Made by a program: the position numbers and the translations under genes
NCBI GenBank assembly: GCA_017512805.1
Contig: JAFWES010000088.1
Span: forward strand, 1 to 64,000
Length of the DNA stretch: 64,000 bases
Direction: 5' to 3'
Origin: Clostridia bacterium
GTDB lineage: Bacteria; Bacillota; Clostridia; Christensenellales; Aristaeellaceae
Notes under the pieces: model-generated
Told to the model about the DNA's origin: nothing
Database searches by the model: none
The model's input: the letters and a program-made list of their open reading frames with translations, nothing else
Part shown: piece after piece, positions 42,765-51,966 of the stretch
Layout of the letters: every line of letters begins with the position of its first letter
How positions within the stretch are numbered: the first letter of the stretch is position 1

Positions 42765-43478
42765 CTAGATCCTCAGGGGGAACCGGTCCCCCCGGATGAG
42801 GCTGACCCCCGTATGCAGGGGGCGGCCCCGCTGGTCATACACCGTCTGCTCCGCCCGCAGGAGCACCGACCCCTCCGGCACCTTCAGCTGGAGGGCTTCC
42901 TCCCCCCGTGCCGGAGCCAGGGACAGGTCATAGGTACTTTTCTCCGCGCGGACCCCGTATTCCTGCAGGGTATCGTAGAGGCTGGAGGTCAGATCCCCCT
43001 GGGCGAGCCAGGCATAGGCCATGGAAAAGACCCGGCGCTCCAGGACCACCGGCTCCCCGTCCGCCGACAGAACGCGGCTGATCTCCAGCACGCGGGCGTC
43101 CTCCGGCAGATTCAGGCGGAGCCGTTCCGCCGGGGCGGCCTCCCGCTCCTGCGCCCGACACAGCGGGACGGAGGGGCGCCGGCCCAAGTCCCGGCAGGCT
43201 TCGTGGAAGCCCCGGAGGGGCCTTTCCTTCCGATCCTCCCGGGGGAGGGCGACGAAGGTCCCCTTGCCCTGCTTCCGCTCCAGCAGGCCGCCGGCGGTCA
43301 GCTCCTGCAGGGCGCGGCGAACCGTGACTCGGCTGACCCCATAGCGCGATTCCAGCTCCGTTTCAGCGGGGATCCGGGTCCCGGGAGCGTAGACCCCCCG
43401 CAGGACATCCTCCCGGATCTGCTCCATGAGCTGGGCATAGAGGGGGCTGGCGCTGTTCGTCCGCAGTTTTTCCTTCAT
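42765..43478 (-). CDS. GntR/HutC-family transcriptional regulator (UTRA effector domain)
   Basis: A 237-residue regulator with a GntR winged helix (PLYAQLMEQIREDVLRG, GTRIPAETELESRYGVSRVT, GLLERKQGKGTFV) and a C-terminal UTRA ligand-binding domain (about 85-235). HutC-type members usually sense sugars or amino-acid derivatives. It is divergent from a heterodimeric ABC exporter, and the shared 158-base region holds the palindrome GTTATAA-GACA-TTATAAC and a promoter, so it probably controls the exporter and itself. Confidence 0.92.
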   Translation of the reverse strand: MKEKLRTNSASPLYAQLMEQIREDVLRGVYAPGTRIPAETELESRYGVSRVTVRRALQELTAGGLLERKQGKGTFVALPREDRKERPLRGFHEACRDLGRRPSVPLCRAQEREAAPAERLRLNLPEDARVLEISRVLSADGEPVVLERRVFSMAYAWLAQGDLTSSLYDTLQEYGVRAEKSTYDLSLAPARGEEALQLKVPEGSVLLRAEQTVYDQRGRPLHTGVSLIRGDRFPLRI

Positions 43479-43531
43479 CGTCGGTGGCCTCGGTTCTGAA
43501 TCGTTCTATAACATATCAATACCATTGCTAC

Positions 43532-43549
43532 GTTATAAGACATTATAAC
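43532..43549. promoter_or_regulatory. Candidate GntR operator
   Basis: A perfect inverted repeat, GTTATAA, four-base spacer, TTATAAC, sits between the divergent GntR and ABC genes. A related half-site CTATAAC lies about 24 bases closer to gntR. Symmetry and position fit a dimeric GntR-family binding site. Confidence 0.55.
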
Positions 43550-43573
43550 ACAAGAATTGTTTCCATGCAAACA

Positions 43574-43603
43574 TTGTCACGCGGGCCTGGTTTATGGTAT
43601 CAT
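43574..43603 (+). promoter_or_regulatory. Promoter of the ABC exporter pair
   Basis: TTGTCA (43574-43579), an 18-base spacer and TATCAT (43598-43603) lie 33 bases before the ATG at 43637. The candidate operator is 25 bases upstream of the -35 box. Confidence 0.55.
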
Positions 43604-43636
43604 GCATGTATTGTTTCTGAAGGAGACGGTTGCCTG

Positions 43637-45367
43637 ATGAAAAAACTGGCGGTATACCTGAAGCCCTATGGGAAGGAATGTGTCCTGGGGCCGCTGTTCA
43701 AGCTGCTGGAAGCGCTGTTCGAGCTGCTGGTGCCGCTGGTCATCGCCCAGCTGGTGGACGCGGCCATTCCCTCCGGGCGGCAGGATCAAATCCTCCGCAC
43801 GGGGGGGCTGCTGGCGCTGCTGGCCCTGGTGGGGCTGGCCGCCTCGGTGACGGCGCAGTATTTCGCCGCCCGGGCGGCCATCGGGTTTTCCACCTCCCTG
43901 CGGCACGCGGTGTTCGCCCATGTGCAGACACTGTCCTGGACGGACCTGGACCGCCTGGGCTCCGCCACGCTGGTGACCCGCCTGACCGGGGATATCAACC
44001 AGGTGCAGACGGGGGTGAACCTGGGGCTGCGGCTGCTGCTGCGGTCCCCGTTTGTGGTGTTCGGCGCGATGATCATGGCCTTTACCATCGACGCGAGGAT
44101 GTCCCTGATCTTCGCGGGGGTCATCGCGGCGCTGTTCGTCATCGTGTTCGGGCTGATCCTGGGCACCATGCCCATGCAGACCGGGGTCCGCGGGGATATG
44201 GACGCCGTCACCGCCGTGACGCGGGAAAACCTGGCGGGGGTGCGGGTGATCCGGGCGTTCCGCCGGGAGGGGTCCGAATCCGGCCGGTTTGACCGGCTGA
44301 ACGAAGCGCTGACCCGGAGCCAGCTGCGGGTGGGCCGGTTTACGGCGGCGCTGAACCCGCTGACCTGGATCACACTGAATCTGGCGGTGATCCTGCTGCT
44401 GCGCGCCGGGGGCGTGCGGGTGCAGGCCGGGGACCTGACCCAGGGGCAGGTGATCGCGCTGTATAACTATCTGTCCCAGATCCTGGTGGAGCTGGTGAAG
44501 CTGGCCAACCTGATCGTGACGCTGACCAAATCCGGCGCCTGCGCGAAGCGGGTGTCCGGCGTGCTGGCCCTGACGCCCACCCAGACGGACGGGACGAAGG
44601 AGATCAGCGCGGAGGACCTGCGGTCCCTGACCTTCCGGGGGGTGGGCATCCGGTATCACGCCTCCGGCGACCCGGCCCTGGAGGAGATTTCCTTCACCGC
44701 CCTCCCCGGGCAGACGGTGGGCGTCATCGGGGGGACGGGCTCGGGCAAGTCCACCCTGGTGCAGCTGATTCCCCGGTTCTACGACCATACCCGGGGCGAG
44801 ATTCTGTTCGGCGACACCCCCATCGGGGATCTGACGCTGGCCTCCCTCCGCCGCCGGGTGGGATATGTGCCCCAGCGGGCGACCCTCTTCGCGGGAACCA
44901 TCCGGTCCAATCTGCTGTGGGGGAACCCGGAGGCCACCGAGGAGGACCTGTGGGACGCGCTGCGCACGGCCCAAGCCGACGAAATCGTGAAAAAGCTGCC
45001 CGAGGGGCTGGACGCGCCCGTTCAGCAGGGGGGCCGGAACTATTCCGGTGGCCAGCGGCAGCGCCTGACCATCGCCCGGGCGCTGGTGCGCAAGCCCGCG
45101 ATCCTGATCCTGGACGACAGCGCATCCGCCCTGGACTACGCCACCGACGCGGCCCTGCGGCGGGCCCTGCGGCAGATGCCGGATCCGCCGATGACGTTCA
45201 TCGTATCCCAGCGGACCTCCTCCGTCCGGTTCGCCGACCGGATTCTGGTGCTGGAGGACGGGCTGTGCGTCGGACAGGGGACCCATGAGGAGCTGCTGGA
45301 GAGCTGCCCGGTGTACCGGGAGATTCACATGGCCTCGGCGGGAAAGGAGGCGGAGCGAAATGGCTAA
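43637..45367 (+). CDS. ABC exporter half-transporter with degenerate ATPase site
   Basis: A 576-residue fused membrane-ATPase half-transporter: six helices (about 1-300) then the nucleotide-binding domain. Walker A is IGGTGSGKSTLVQLI and the signature is YSGGQRQRL. Walker B ends ILILDDSASALD, with Asp in place of the catalytic Glu, and the switch reads IVSQRTSS, with Gln in place of His. Those changes mark the degenerate site subunit of heterodimeric exporters such as TM287/288. The partner overlaps by eight bases. ATG at 43637 follows AAGGAG by about 11 bases. Likely drug, lipid or peptide export. Confidence 0.92.
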   Translation: MKKLAVYLKPYGKECVLGPLFKLLEALFELLVPLVIAQLVDAAIPSGRQDQILRTGGLLALLALVGLAASVTAQYFAARAAIGFSTSLRHAVFAHVQTLSWTDLDRLGSATLVTRLTGDINQVQTGVNLGLRLLLRSPFVVFGAMIMAFTIDARMSLIFAGVIAALFVIVFGLILGTMPMQTGVRGDMDAVTAVTRENLAGVRVIRAFRREGSESGRFDRLNEALTRSQLRVGRFTAALNPLTWITLNLAVILLLRAGGVRVQAGDLTQGQVIALYNYLSQILVELVKLANLIVTLTKSGACAKRVSGVLALTPTQTDGTKEISAEDLRSLTFRGVGIRYHASGDPALEEISFTALPGQTVGVIGGTGSGKSTLVQLIPRFYDHTRGEILFGDTPIGDLTLASLRRRVGYVPQRATLFAGTIRSNLLWGNPEATEEDLWDALRTAQADEIVKKLPEGLDAPVQQGGRNYSGGQRQRLTIARALVRKPAILILDDSASALDYATDAALRRALRQMPDPPMTFIVSQRTSSVRFADRILVLEDGLCVGQGTHEELLESCPVYREIHMASAGKEAERNG

Positions 45368-47153
45368 GCGGCAACTGAAAGCGGCAAAAGCTGAGAAAGC
45401 GGCCAAAGCGGCCAAAACCCTCCCGAAGGAGACCCTCCGCCGGGTCGTCGCCTATCTGCGCCCGCAGGGCGGATGGATCCTGCTGAGCCTGGCGCTGAGC
45501 CTGGGCTTTGTGGCCCTGAGCCTGTACCTGCCCATCCTGGTGGGCCGGGCGGTAGACTGCGTGGCCGGGCCCGGGCAGGTGGACTTTGAGGCCCTGGGGC
45601 GGGTGCTGGGGACCATCGGCCTGTGCATCGGCCTGAGCGCCGCCTGCCAGTGGCTGACGGGGATGCTGAATAACCGGGTGGCCTGCCAGACCGTCCGGAA
45701 CATGCGGCATGACGCGTTCCTGCACCTTCACCGGCTGCCCCTGAAATATCTGGACGGGCACGCCGCCGGGGATATCCTGTCCCGGATGATCACGGATGTG
45801 GACACCTTCTCCGACGGGCTGCTGATGGGCTTTACCCAGCTGTTCACCGGGGTGATGACCATTCTGGGGACGCTGATCTTCATGCTGCGGCTCTCCCCCC
45901 TGATCACGCTGGTGGTGGTTGTGCTGACCCCGATTTCCCTCTTCGCGGCCCGGTTCATCGCGAACCGGATCTATGACATGTTTACCCTGCAGACCCGGAC
46001 CCGGGGGGAACAGACCGCGGTGATCAACGAGGCCGCGGGGGATCTGAAGCTGATTCAGGCCTTCTCCCACGAGGCGGCCAGCGTGGCGCAGTTTGACGAG
46101 ATCAATGAACGGCTGCGGGACTGCTCCCTGAAGGCCACCTTCTATTCCTCGCTGGTGAACCCGGTCACCCGGTTCGTCAATTCCCTGGTGTACGCGGCGG
46201 TGGCGCTCTTCGGCGGGCTCACGGTGATGGGCGGGGGCCTGACCGTCGGGGCCCTGACCAGCTTCCTCAGCTACGCCAATCAGTACACCAAGCCCTTTAA
46301 CGAGATTTCCAGCGTGCTGACGGAGCTGCAGAACGCCCTGGCCTGCGCGGGGCGGGTCTTCGAGATGATGGACGAGCCGCCCATGACCCCGGATCCGGAG
46401 CAGCCGGAGAAGCTGGAGGAGGTGCGGGGCGCCTTCGCGCTGGAGGACGTATGCTTCTCCTACGATCCGCGGCGGCCGCTGATCGAGCGCCTGTCCCTGC
46501 GGGCGGAGCCCGGGCAGCGGGTGGCCATCGTGGGCCCCACCGGCTGCGGGAAAACCACGCTGATCAATCTGCTGATGCGCTTTTATGACGTGGACGCCGG
46601 GGCGATCACCCTGGACGGGACGGAGACACGGCGGCTGACCCGGGCGGATCTGCGGGCGCAGATCGGGATGGTGCTTCAGGATACCTGGCTGCCGGCGGGG
46701 ACGATCCGGGAGATCATCTCCTTTTCCCGGCCGGAGGCCACGGAGGAGGAAATCGTCGCCGCGGCCCGGGCGGCCCATGCCCATTCCTTTATCCGCCGCC
46801 TGCCGGAGGGATACGATACGAGGATCGGGGAAGCGGGGGGCAGCCTGAGCCAGGGGCAGCAGCAACTGCTGTGCATCGCCCGGGTCATGCTGGCGCTGCC
46901 CCCGGTGCTGATCCTGGACGAGGCCACCTCCTCCATCGATATCATGACGGAGCAGCGGATCCAGAAAGCCTTCGACGCGATGATGAAGGGGCGGACCAGC
47001 TTTGTGGTGGCCCACCGGCTCTCCACGATTCAGGGGGCCGACCTGATCCTGGTGATGAACGCCGGGCGGGTGGTGGAGCAGGGCACCCACGCGGAGCTGC
47101 TGGCCAAAGGCGGCGCCTACAGCAAACTGTATCAGGCTCAGTTTGAAACCTAA
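45360..47153 (+). CDS. ABC exporter half-transporter, catalytic partner
   Basis: A 597-residue half-transporter with an Ala/Lys-rich N-terminus (QLKAAKAEKAAKAAK), six helices and a canonical ATPase: Walker A VGPTGCGKTTLINLL, Walker B VLILDEATSSID with the catalytic Glu, and the H-loop VVAHRLSTIQGAD. Its signature is the non-standard LSQGQQQLL. Since that signature faces the partner's degenerate Walker site, the two changes fit together. Start at 45360 has AAAGGAGG upstream and overlaps the first gene, so translation is coupled. Confidence 0.93.
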   Translation: MAKRQLKAAKAEKAAKAAKTLPKETLRRVVAYLRPQGGWILLSLALSLGFVALSLYLPILVGRAVDCVAGPGQVDFEALGRVLGTIGLCIGLSAACQWLTGMLNNRVACQTVRNMRHDAFLHLHRLPLKYLDGHAAGDILSRMITDVDTFSDGLLMGFTQLFTGVMTILGTLIFMLRLSPLITLVVVVLTPISLFAARFIANRIYDMFTLQTRTRGEQTAVINEAAGDLKLIQAFSHEAASVAQFDEINERLRDCSLKATFYSSLVNPVTRFVNSLVYAAVALFGGLTVMGGGLTVGALTSFLSYANQYTKPFNEISSVLTELQNALACAGRVFEMMDEPPMTPDPEQPEKLEEVRGAFALEDVCFSYDPRRPLIERLSLRAEPGQRVAIVGPTGCGKTTLINLLMRFYDVDAGAITLDGTETRRLTRADLRAQIGMVLQDTWLPAGTIREIISFSRPEATEEEIVAAARAAHAHSFIRRLPEGYDTRIGEAGGSLSQGQQQLLCIARVMLALPPVLILDEATSSIDIMTEQRIQKAFDAMMKGRTSFVVAHRLSTIQGADLILVMNAGRVVEQGTHAELLAKGGAYSKLYQAQFET

Positions 47154-47174
47154 ATTGAAAGGAAGTAATACACT

Positions 47175-49010
47175 ATGCATCTAAACTGGCTGCGTTCCTT
47201 CCCTGCCCTGCCGGACCGGCAGGACCCGGATCTGACCCCTTCGGCCCTGGCGCGGGCCGAGCTGGAAAGCGCTTTCCCGGGATGGGACCTGACCCTGACC
47301 CTTTCCCCCGGCATGGGGGACACATGGGTGTATGACCGGATCGGCCGCAGCGTCATCCTGACCGGCGGGGAAACCGGCCTGCTGTACGGGGCCTATGCCC
47401 TGATCCGGGCCGGCCTGGCGGGGCGGGCCCTGCCGGAGCATCTGGAATCCGCGCCGGCCTACGGGCTGCGGATGATCGACTGCTGGGACAACCTGGACGG
47501 CAGCATTGAGCGGGGATACGCGGGACGCAGCCTGTTCTTCGAGGGCGGGCGCTTCGCCTACGACCCCGCCCGGGTGCGCCATGTGGCCCGGATGATGGCC
47601 AGCGTGGGGCTGAACGTCCTGTGCGTCAACAATGTCAACGTCCGCCAGCCCGCCCAGTCCCTGATGGACGGGCTGCTGCCGGATCTGTCCGCGCTGGCGG
47701 ATCTGTTCCGGCCCTTCGGGGTGCGGCTCATGATCTCGGTGGACTTCTCCGCGCCCCTGGGCTGCGGCGTGGGCAGCGCGGATCCCCTGTCCCCGGAGGT
47801 GAGGCAGTGGTGGGCCGAGGCGGCGGATCGGATCTATGCCGAGGTGCCGGACCTGGCGGGCTTCCTGGTGAAGGCGGACAGCGAGGGCCAGCCCGGGCCC
47901 CACACCTACGGCCGCACCCACGCCGAGGGCGCCAACATGCTGGCCGAGGCCCTGCGGCCCCACGGGGGAACCGTGGTGTGGCGGTGCTTCGTCTACAACT
48001 GCAAGCAGGACTGGCGGGACAAGGGCACCGACCGGCCCATGGCGGCCTATGACACCTACAAGCCCCTGGACGGGCAATTCGCGGAGAACGTGATCCTGCA
48101 GGTCAAGAACGGGCCCTTCGACTTCCAGGTGCGGGAGCCCCTGTCCCCCCTGCTGCTGGGGATGAGCCGGACCCCCCTGGGGCTGGAGGTGCAGCTGGCC
48201 CAGGAATATACCGGGCAGCAGATCGATCTGTATACCATGGCCACGCTGTGGAAGGAGATCATGGCGGATCTGCCCGCCGGGAACATCCGGGCCATGGCGG
48301 CGGTTTCCAACCTGGGGCGGGACGAAAATTACTTCGGGCACCCCCTGGCCGCGGTGAATCTGTTCACCTTCGGGCGGCTTTGCTGGGATCCGGCGGGCTA
48401 TGATCCGGAGGCGGCCGTGACGGAATGGATCCGCCTGTCCTACGGTTTTACCGGAGCGGAGGAAAATGCCCTGCGGGGCTGGATGCTCCGGTCCCGGGAG
48501 ATCTACGAGAAATATACGGCGCCGCTGGGGCTTTGCTGGATGGTGAATCCCCACACGCATTACGGGCCGAACCCCTGGGGATACGAATTCGATCTGTGGG
48601 GCACCTACAACCGGGCGGACCGCCAGGCGGTGGGCATTGACCGGACCGGGGCGGGAACGGGCTACACCCTGCAGTATCCCCCGGCGCTGCGGGAGCGGTA
48701 CGAAAACCCGCAGACCTGCCCGGACGGGCTGAAGCTCTTCTTCCACCGGATGGCCTACGACGCGGTGATGGCGGACGGGCGGACGCTGATCCAGCGGATC
48801 TACGACGATCATTTTGAGGGCGCCCGGGAAGCGGAAGCGATGCGGGACGCCCTGAAGGCCCTCCCCTTCCCCGCCCCGGACCGGCAGGTGATCGCCGAGC
48901 GGGCGGACCGGCAGGCGGAAAACGCCCGGGAATGGCGGGATGTGGTCAATACCTTCTTCCGCAGGCTGTCCGGCGCGGACGACGCCCGGGGACGGAGGAT
49001 CTACGATTAA
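47175..49010 (+). CDS. GH67 alpha-glucuronidase
   Basis: A 611-residue cytosolic enzyme, slightly short for a family whose members are nearer 680. GH67 removes 4-O-methyl-glucuronic acid from the ends of xylo-oligosaccharides. Strong family segments are RMIDCWDNLDGSIERGYAG, GFLVKADSEGQPGPHTYGR (near 230-250, with the acid Glu), AAYDTYKPLDGQF and FDFQVREPLSPLL holding the conserved Asp/Glu pair, and PHTHYGPNPWGYEF. No other xylan genes adjoin it. It starts 21 bases after the ABC exporter with AAAGGAAG upstream. Confidence 0.93.
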   Translation: MHLNWLRSFPALPDRQDPDLTPSALARAELESAFPGWDLTLTLSPGMGDTWVYDRIGRSVILTGGETGLLYGAYALIRAGLAGRALPEHLESAPAYGLRMIDCWDNLDGSIERGYAGRSLFFEGGRFAYDPARVRHVARMMASVGLNVLCVNNVNVRQPAQSLMDGLLPDLSALADLFRPFGVRLMISVDFSAPLGCGVGSADPLSPEVRQWWAEAADRIYAEVPDLAGFLVKADSEGQPGPHTYGRTHAEGANMLAEALRPHGGTVVWRCFVYNCKQDWRDKGTDRPMAAYDTYKPLDGQFAENVILQVKNGPFDFQVREPLSPLLLGMSRTPLGLEVQLAQEYTGQQIDLYTMATLWKEIMADLPAGNIRAMAAVSNLGRDENYFGHPLAAVNLFTFGRLCWDPAGYDPEAAVTEWIRLSYGFTGAEENALRGWMLRSREIYEKYTAPLGLCWMVNPHTHYGPNPWGYEFDLWGTYNRADRQAVGIDRTGAGTGYTLQYPPALRERYENPQTCPDGLKLFFHRMAYDAVMADGRTLIQRIYDDHFEGAREAEAMRDALKALPFPAPDRQVIAERADRQAENAREWRDVVNTFFRRLSGADDARGRRIYD

Positions 49011-49029
49011 GGCGGGAGGATGGATTGCC

Positions 49030-51927
49030 ATGCAATTTGAAGTCAACGATCTGATCTGCGGGTTTACGGTCACCCGCGTCCGGCCCTCGGCGGAGCTGGG
49101 AGGGCGGCTGGTGGAGATGAGCCACCGGAAGACCGGCGCCCGGCTCTGCTGGCTGGACAACGGGGCGGAAAACAAGGTGTTTTCCATCGCCTTCCGGACC
49201 CTTCCCACAGATGACACGGGGGTGTTTCACATCCTGGAGCATTCCGTGCTCTGCGGGTCCGCCCGATTCCCGGTGCGGGAGCCGTTTGTGGAGCTGCTGA
49301 AGGGATCCATGAATACCTTCCTGAACGCCATGACCTTTCCGGACATGACCATGTATCCGGTGGGCAGCCGGAACGACCAGGACCTGCTGAATCTGACGGA
49401 GGTCTATCTGGACGCGGTTTTCGCCCCCCGGATGCTGACGGATGAACGGGTTTTCCGGCAGGAGGGCTGGCGCATCGAGCCGGACGACGAGGGAGAGATG
49501 GTCTATTCCGGTGTGGTGTTCAACGAGATGAAGGGCGCCATGAGCGACGTGCGGGAGGTGGGAGAAACCGCCATGGCCCGGATGCTGTTTCCGGACACGG
49601 GCTACGGATACAATTCCGGCGGCGAGCCGGACCGCATTCCCACGCTGACCTACGGGCAGTTCTGCGACACCTACCGGAGGCACTATCATCCCTCCAACGC
49701 CTGGATCTATCTGGACGGGGCGGCGCCCATGGAGCGACTCCTGCCCCTGATCGCCTCCTATCTGGACCGGTACGAGGCCGAGGCGGATCTGCCGGCCTTC
49801 ACCTTCCAGACGCCCGTGAGCGCCCGGCGGGAGGTGTTTTACGAGCTGGGCCAGGAGGAGGAGGCCCAGAACCGGGGACACCTGTATCTGAGCCGGATTT
49901 TCGGAACCTGGCGGGACAAGGCCCGGAACATGGCCGTCAGCGTGCTGGGGGACGTGCTGACCGGGAACAACGAATCCCCGCTGAAGCGGCTGATTTTGGA
50001 AAAGGGCCTGGCCCAGGATTTCTCCCTGTCGGTGGACGATTCCGCGCTGCAGTCCACGGTGACCCTGCACGCGGAAAACGTCACCGACGGCCGGGAGGCG
50101 GAAATTCTGGAAGCCGTATCGGCCTTCGCCGACCGTCTGGAGGCGGAAGGGCTGGATCAGGAGGCGGTGGAAGCGTCCCTGAACCGGTTCGCCTTTTCCC
50201 TGAAGGAGGACGAAGAGCCCCAGGGCATCGAGCGGGCCGTGCGGGTCATGGGCTCCTGGCTCTATGACGGGGATCCCCTCTTCGCGCTGGAAAACGACCG
50301 GGAGGTGGCCCAGGTCCGGCGCATGCTGGACAGCGGGGAAATGCTGGCCCTGGCGCTGGACGTGCTGCGGGGGCAGGAAGGGCGCTGCGAGCTGCGGCTG
50401 AAGCCCTCCAAAACCCTGGGAGAGGAAACCCGCCGGCGGGAGGAAGCGCGCCTGGCGGAGATCACCGGCGCCTGGAGCGAGGCGGACCGGGCGGCCAACG
50501 ACGGGATGCTGGAGCGGCTGCGCGCCTGGCAGGAAACCCCGGATTCCCCTGAAGCGCTGGCCACTCTGCCCATGCTGAAAAAGGAGGACGCGGACCTGCC
50601 CCCCCTGTGGCCGGAAACGGAGACCCTCCGGGCGGAAGGGGTACCGCTGCTGTATCACCCGATTCCCTGCGGGGGCATCGACCATATCCGGGCGTACTTT
50701 AACCTGTCCGCGCTGGAGGCGGAGGAGCTGCAGGACGTGAGCCTGATCTGCGCCATGCTGGGGAAGCTCCCCACCGCGGGGCACGACGCCTCCTCCCTGC
50801 AGCGGGAGATCAAGCGGTATACGGGCCGGCTGGGGGTGACGGTCAGCGTGTGGCCGGATCCCGAGGATCCCGAGCGGTGCGTGCCCACCCTGTGCGCCTT
50901 TGTCAGCACGCTGAAGGAAGGCGATTATACCCTCCGGGGGCAGGCGCTGCTGGCCGAAGTGCTGAAGACCACGGATTTTTCCGACACGGGGAAGATCGTG
51001 GAGATCGTGCAGCAGCTGGAAATGATGTCCCGGATGCGGATCGTCAGCGCCGGCCACGTCATCGGCATTCGCGCCGCGCTGGCCCATTACTCCTCGGAGA
51101 TGGCCCTGCGCAACGCCCTGGAGGGGGACGAGGCCGTCCGGTACCTGCACCGGTTTGCCACCGATCCCGACAGCATGCTGCCCCGCCTCCGCCGGACCGC
51201 GGAGAAGCTGATGCGGGAGGTGACCGTCCGGCAGCGGATGACCCTGAGCCTGACGGCGGACGCGCCCCTTTCGGACTGGACGCCCCTGATGCGGGACATC
51301 CCCGAAGGGGAAGCGGGCCCCTCCTCCATGAAATACGCCGTTTCCGCCGCCCTGCGGCAGGGGTACCGGATTCCCGCCCAGGTGGGCTTCGCCGTCCGGG
51401 GATGGCACCTGAAGGAGTCGGAGGAAGCGTACCGGCCGCAGCTCTTCCTGGCCGCCAACATCCTGACCTATTCCTATCTGTGGAACCAGGTGCGGGTGCA
51501 GGGCGGGGCGTACGGCTGCGGGTTCCAGGCGGACCGCTTCGGCAACCTGTTCTCCTATTCCTACCGGGATCCCACGCCGGGCCGCACCCTGGGAGTGGAC
51601 GCGGGGGCCGCGGATTTCCTGCGGGCCTTCGCCGCGGAAGGCGGAGAAGACGGGGAACTGGACAAGTTTATCATCTCCACCCTCAACGATCTCAATCCCC
51701 TGATCAGCCCCCGGGAAAGAGGGGCCCTGGCGGACGCGCGGATCTTCGGCGGATACACCCGGGCCCAGGCGGAAGACACCCGGAAGAAGATTCTGTACGC
51801 CACGCCGGCGGATCTGCGGAGCATCGCAGGGCTGCTGGAGGCCTTCGCGGACAGGGGCGCCGTATGCGTGGTGGCGCCGGAGGACGCGCTGGAGAAATGC
51901 CCTGACCTGGAGATCGGGGAGCTGTAA
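49030..51927 (+). CDS. M16C-family zinc metallopeptidase (presequence protease-like)
   Basis: A 965-residue protein of the PreP/CYM1 group. The inverted zinc motif HILEH lies at residues 67-71 in DTGVFHILEHSVLCGS, and the distal Glu is in LNLTEVYLDAVF. NTFLNAMTFPDMTMYPVGS is typical. A middle M16C-associated domain and an inactive C-terminal half follow. It degrades short unstructured peptides in the cytosol. The ATG at 49030 follows GGAGG by ten bases. It ends at a bidirectional terminator. Confidence 0.94.
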   Translation: MQFEVNDLICGFTVTRVRPSAELGGRLVEMSHRKTGARLCWLDNGAENKVFSIAFRTLPTDDTGVFHILEHSVLCGSARFPVREPFVELLKGSMNTFLNAMTFPDMTMYPVGSRNDQDLLNLTEVYLDAVFAPRMLTDERVFRQEGWRIEPDDEGEMVYSGVVFNEMKGAMSDVREVGETAMARMLFPDTGYGYNSGGEPDRIPTLTYGQFCDTYRRHYHPSNAWIYLDGAAPMERLLPLIASYLDRYEAEADLPAFTFQTPVSARREVFYELGQEEEAQNRGHLYLSRIFGTWRDKARNMAVSVLGDVLTGNNESPLKRLILEKGLAQDFSLSVDDSALQSTVTLHAENVTDGREAEILEAVSAFADRLEAEGLDQEAVEASLNRFAFSLKEDEEPQGIERAVRVMGSWLYDGDPLFALENDREVAQVRRMLDSGEMLALALDVLRGQEGRCELRLKPSKTLGEETRRREEARLAEITGAWSEADRAANDGMLERLRAWQETPDSPEALATLPMLKKEDADLPPLWPETETLRAEGVPLLYHPIPCGGIDHIRAYFNLSALEAEELQDVSLICAMLGKLPTAGHDASSLQREIKRYTGRLGVTVSVWPDPEDPERCVPTLCAFVSTLKEGDYTLRGQALLAEVLKTTDFSDTGKIVEIVQQLEMMSRMRIVSAGHVIGIRAALAHYSSEMALRNALEGDEAVRYLHRFATDPDSMLPRLRRTAEKLMREVTVRQRMTLSLTADAPLSDWTPLMRDIPEGEAGPSSMKYAVSAALRQGYRIPAQVGFAVRGWHLKESEEAYRPQLFLAANILTYSYLWNQVRVQGGAYGCGFQADRFGNLFSYSYRDPTPGRTLGVDAGAADFLRAFAAEGGEDGELDKFIISTLNDLNPLISPRERGALADARIFGGYTRAQAEDTRKKILYATPADLRSIAGLLEAFADRGAVCVVAPEDALEKCPDLEIGEL

Positions 51928-51934
51928 GGATTCA

Positions 51935-51966
51935 AAAACCCCCGGCGCGAGCGCCGGGGCTTTTTG
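51935..51966. terminator. Bidirectional intrinsic terminator between convergent genes
   Basis: CCCCGGCGC and GCGCCGGGG form a nine-base complementary stem with a tight loop, flanked by AAAAA on the left and TTTTT on the right. It serves the M16 peptidase on plus and the ABC ATPase on minus. Confidence 0.92.
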
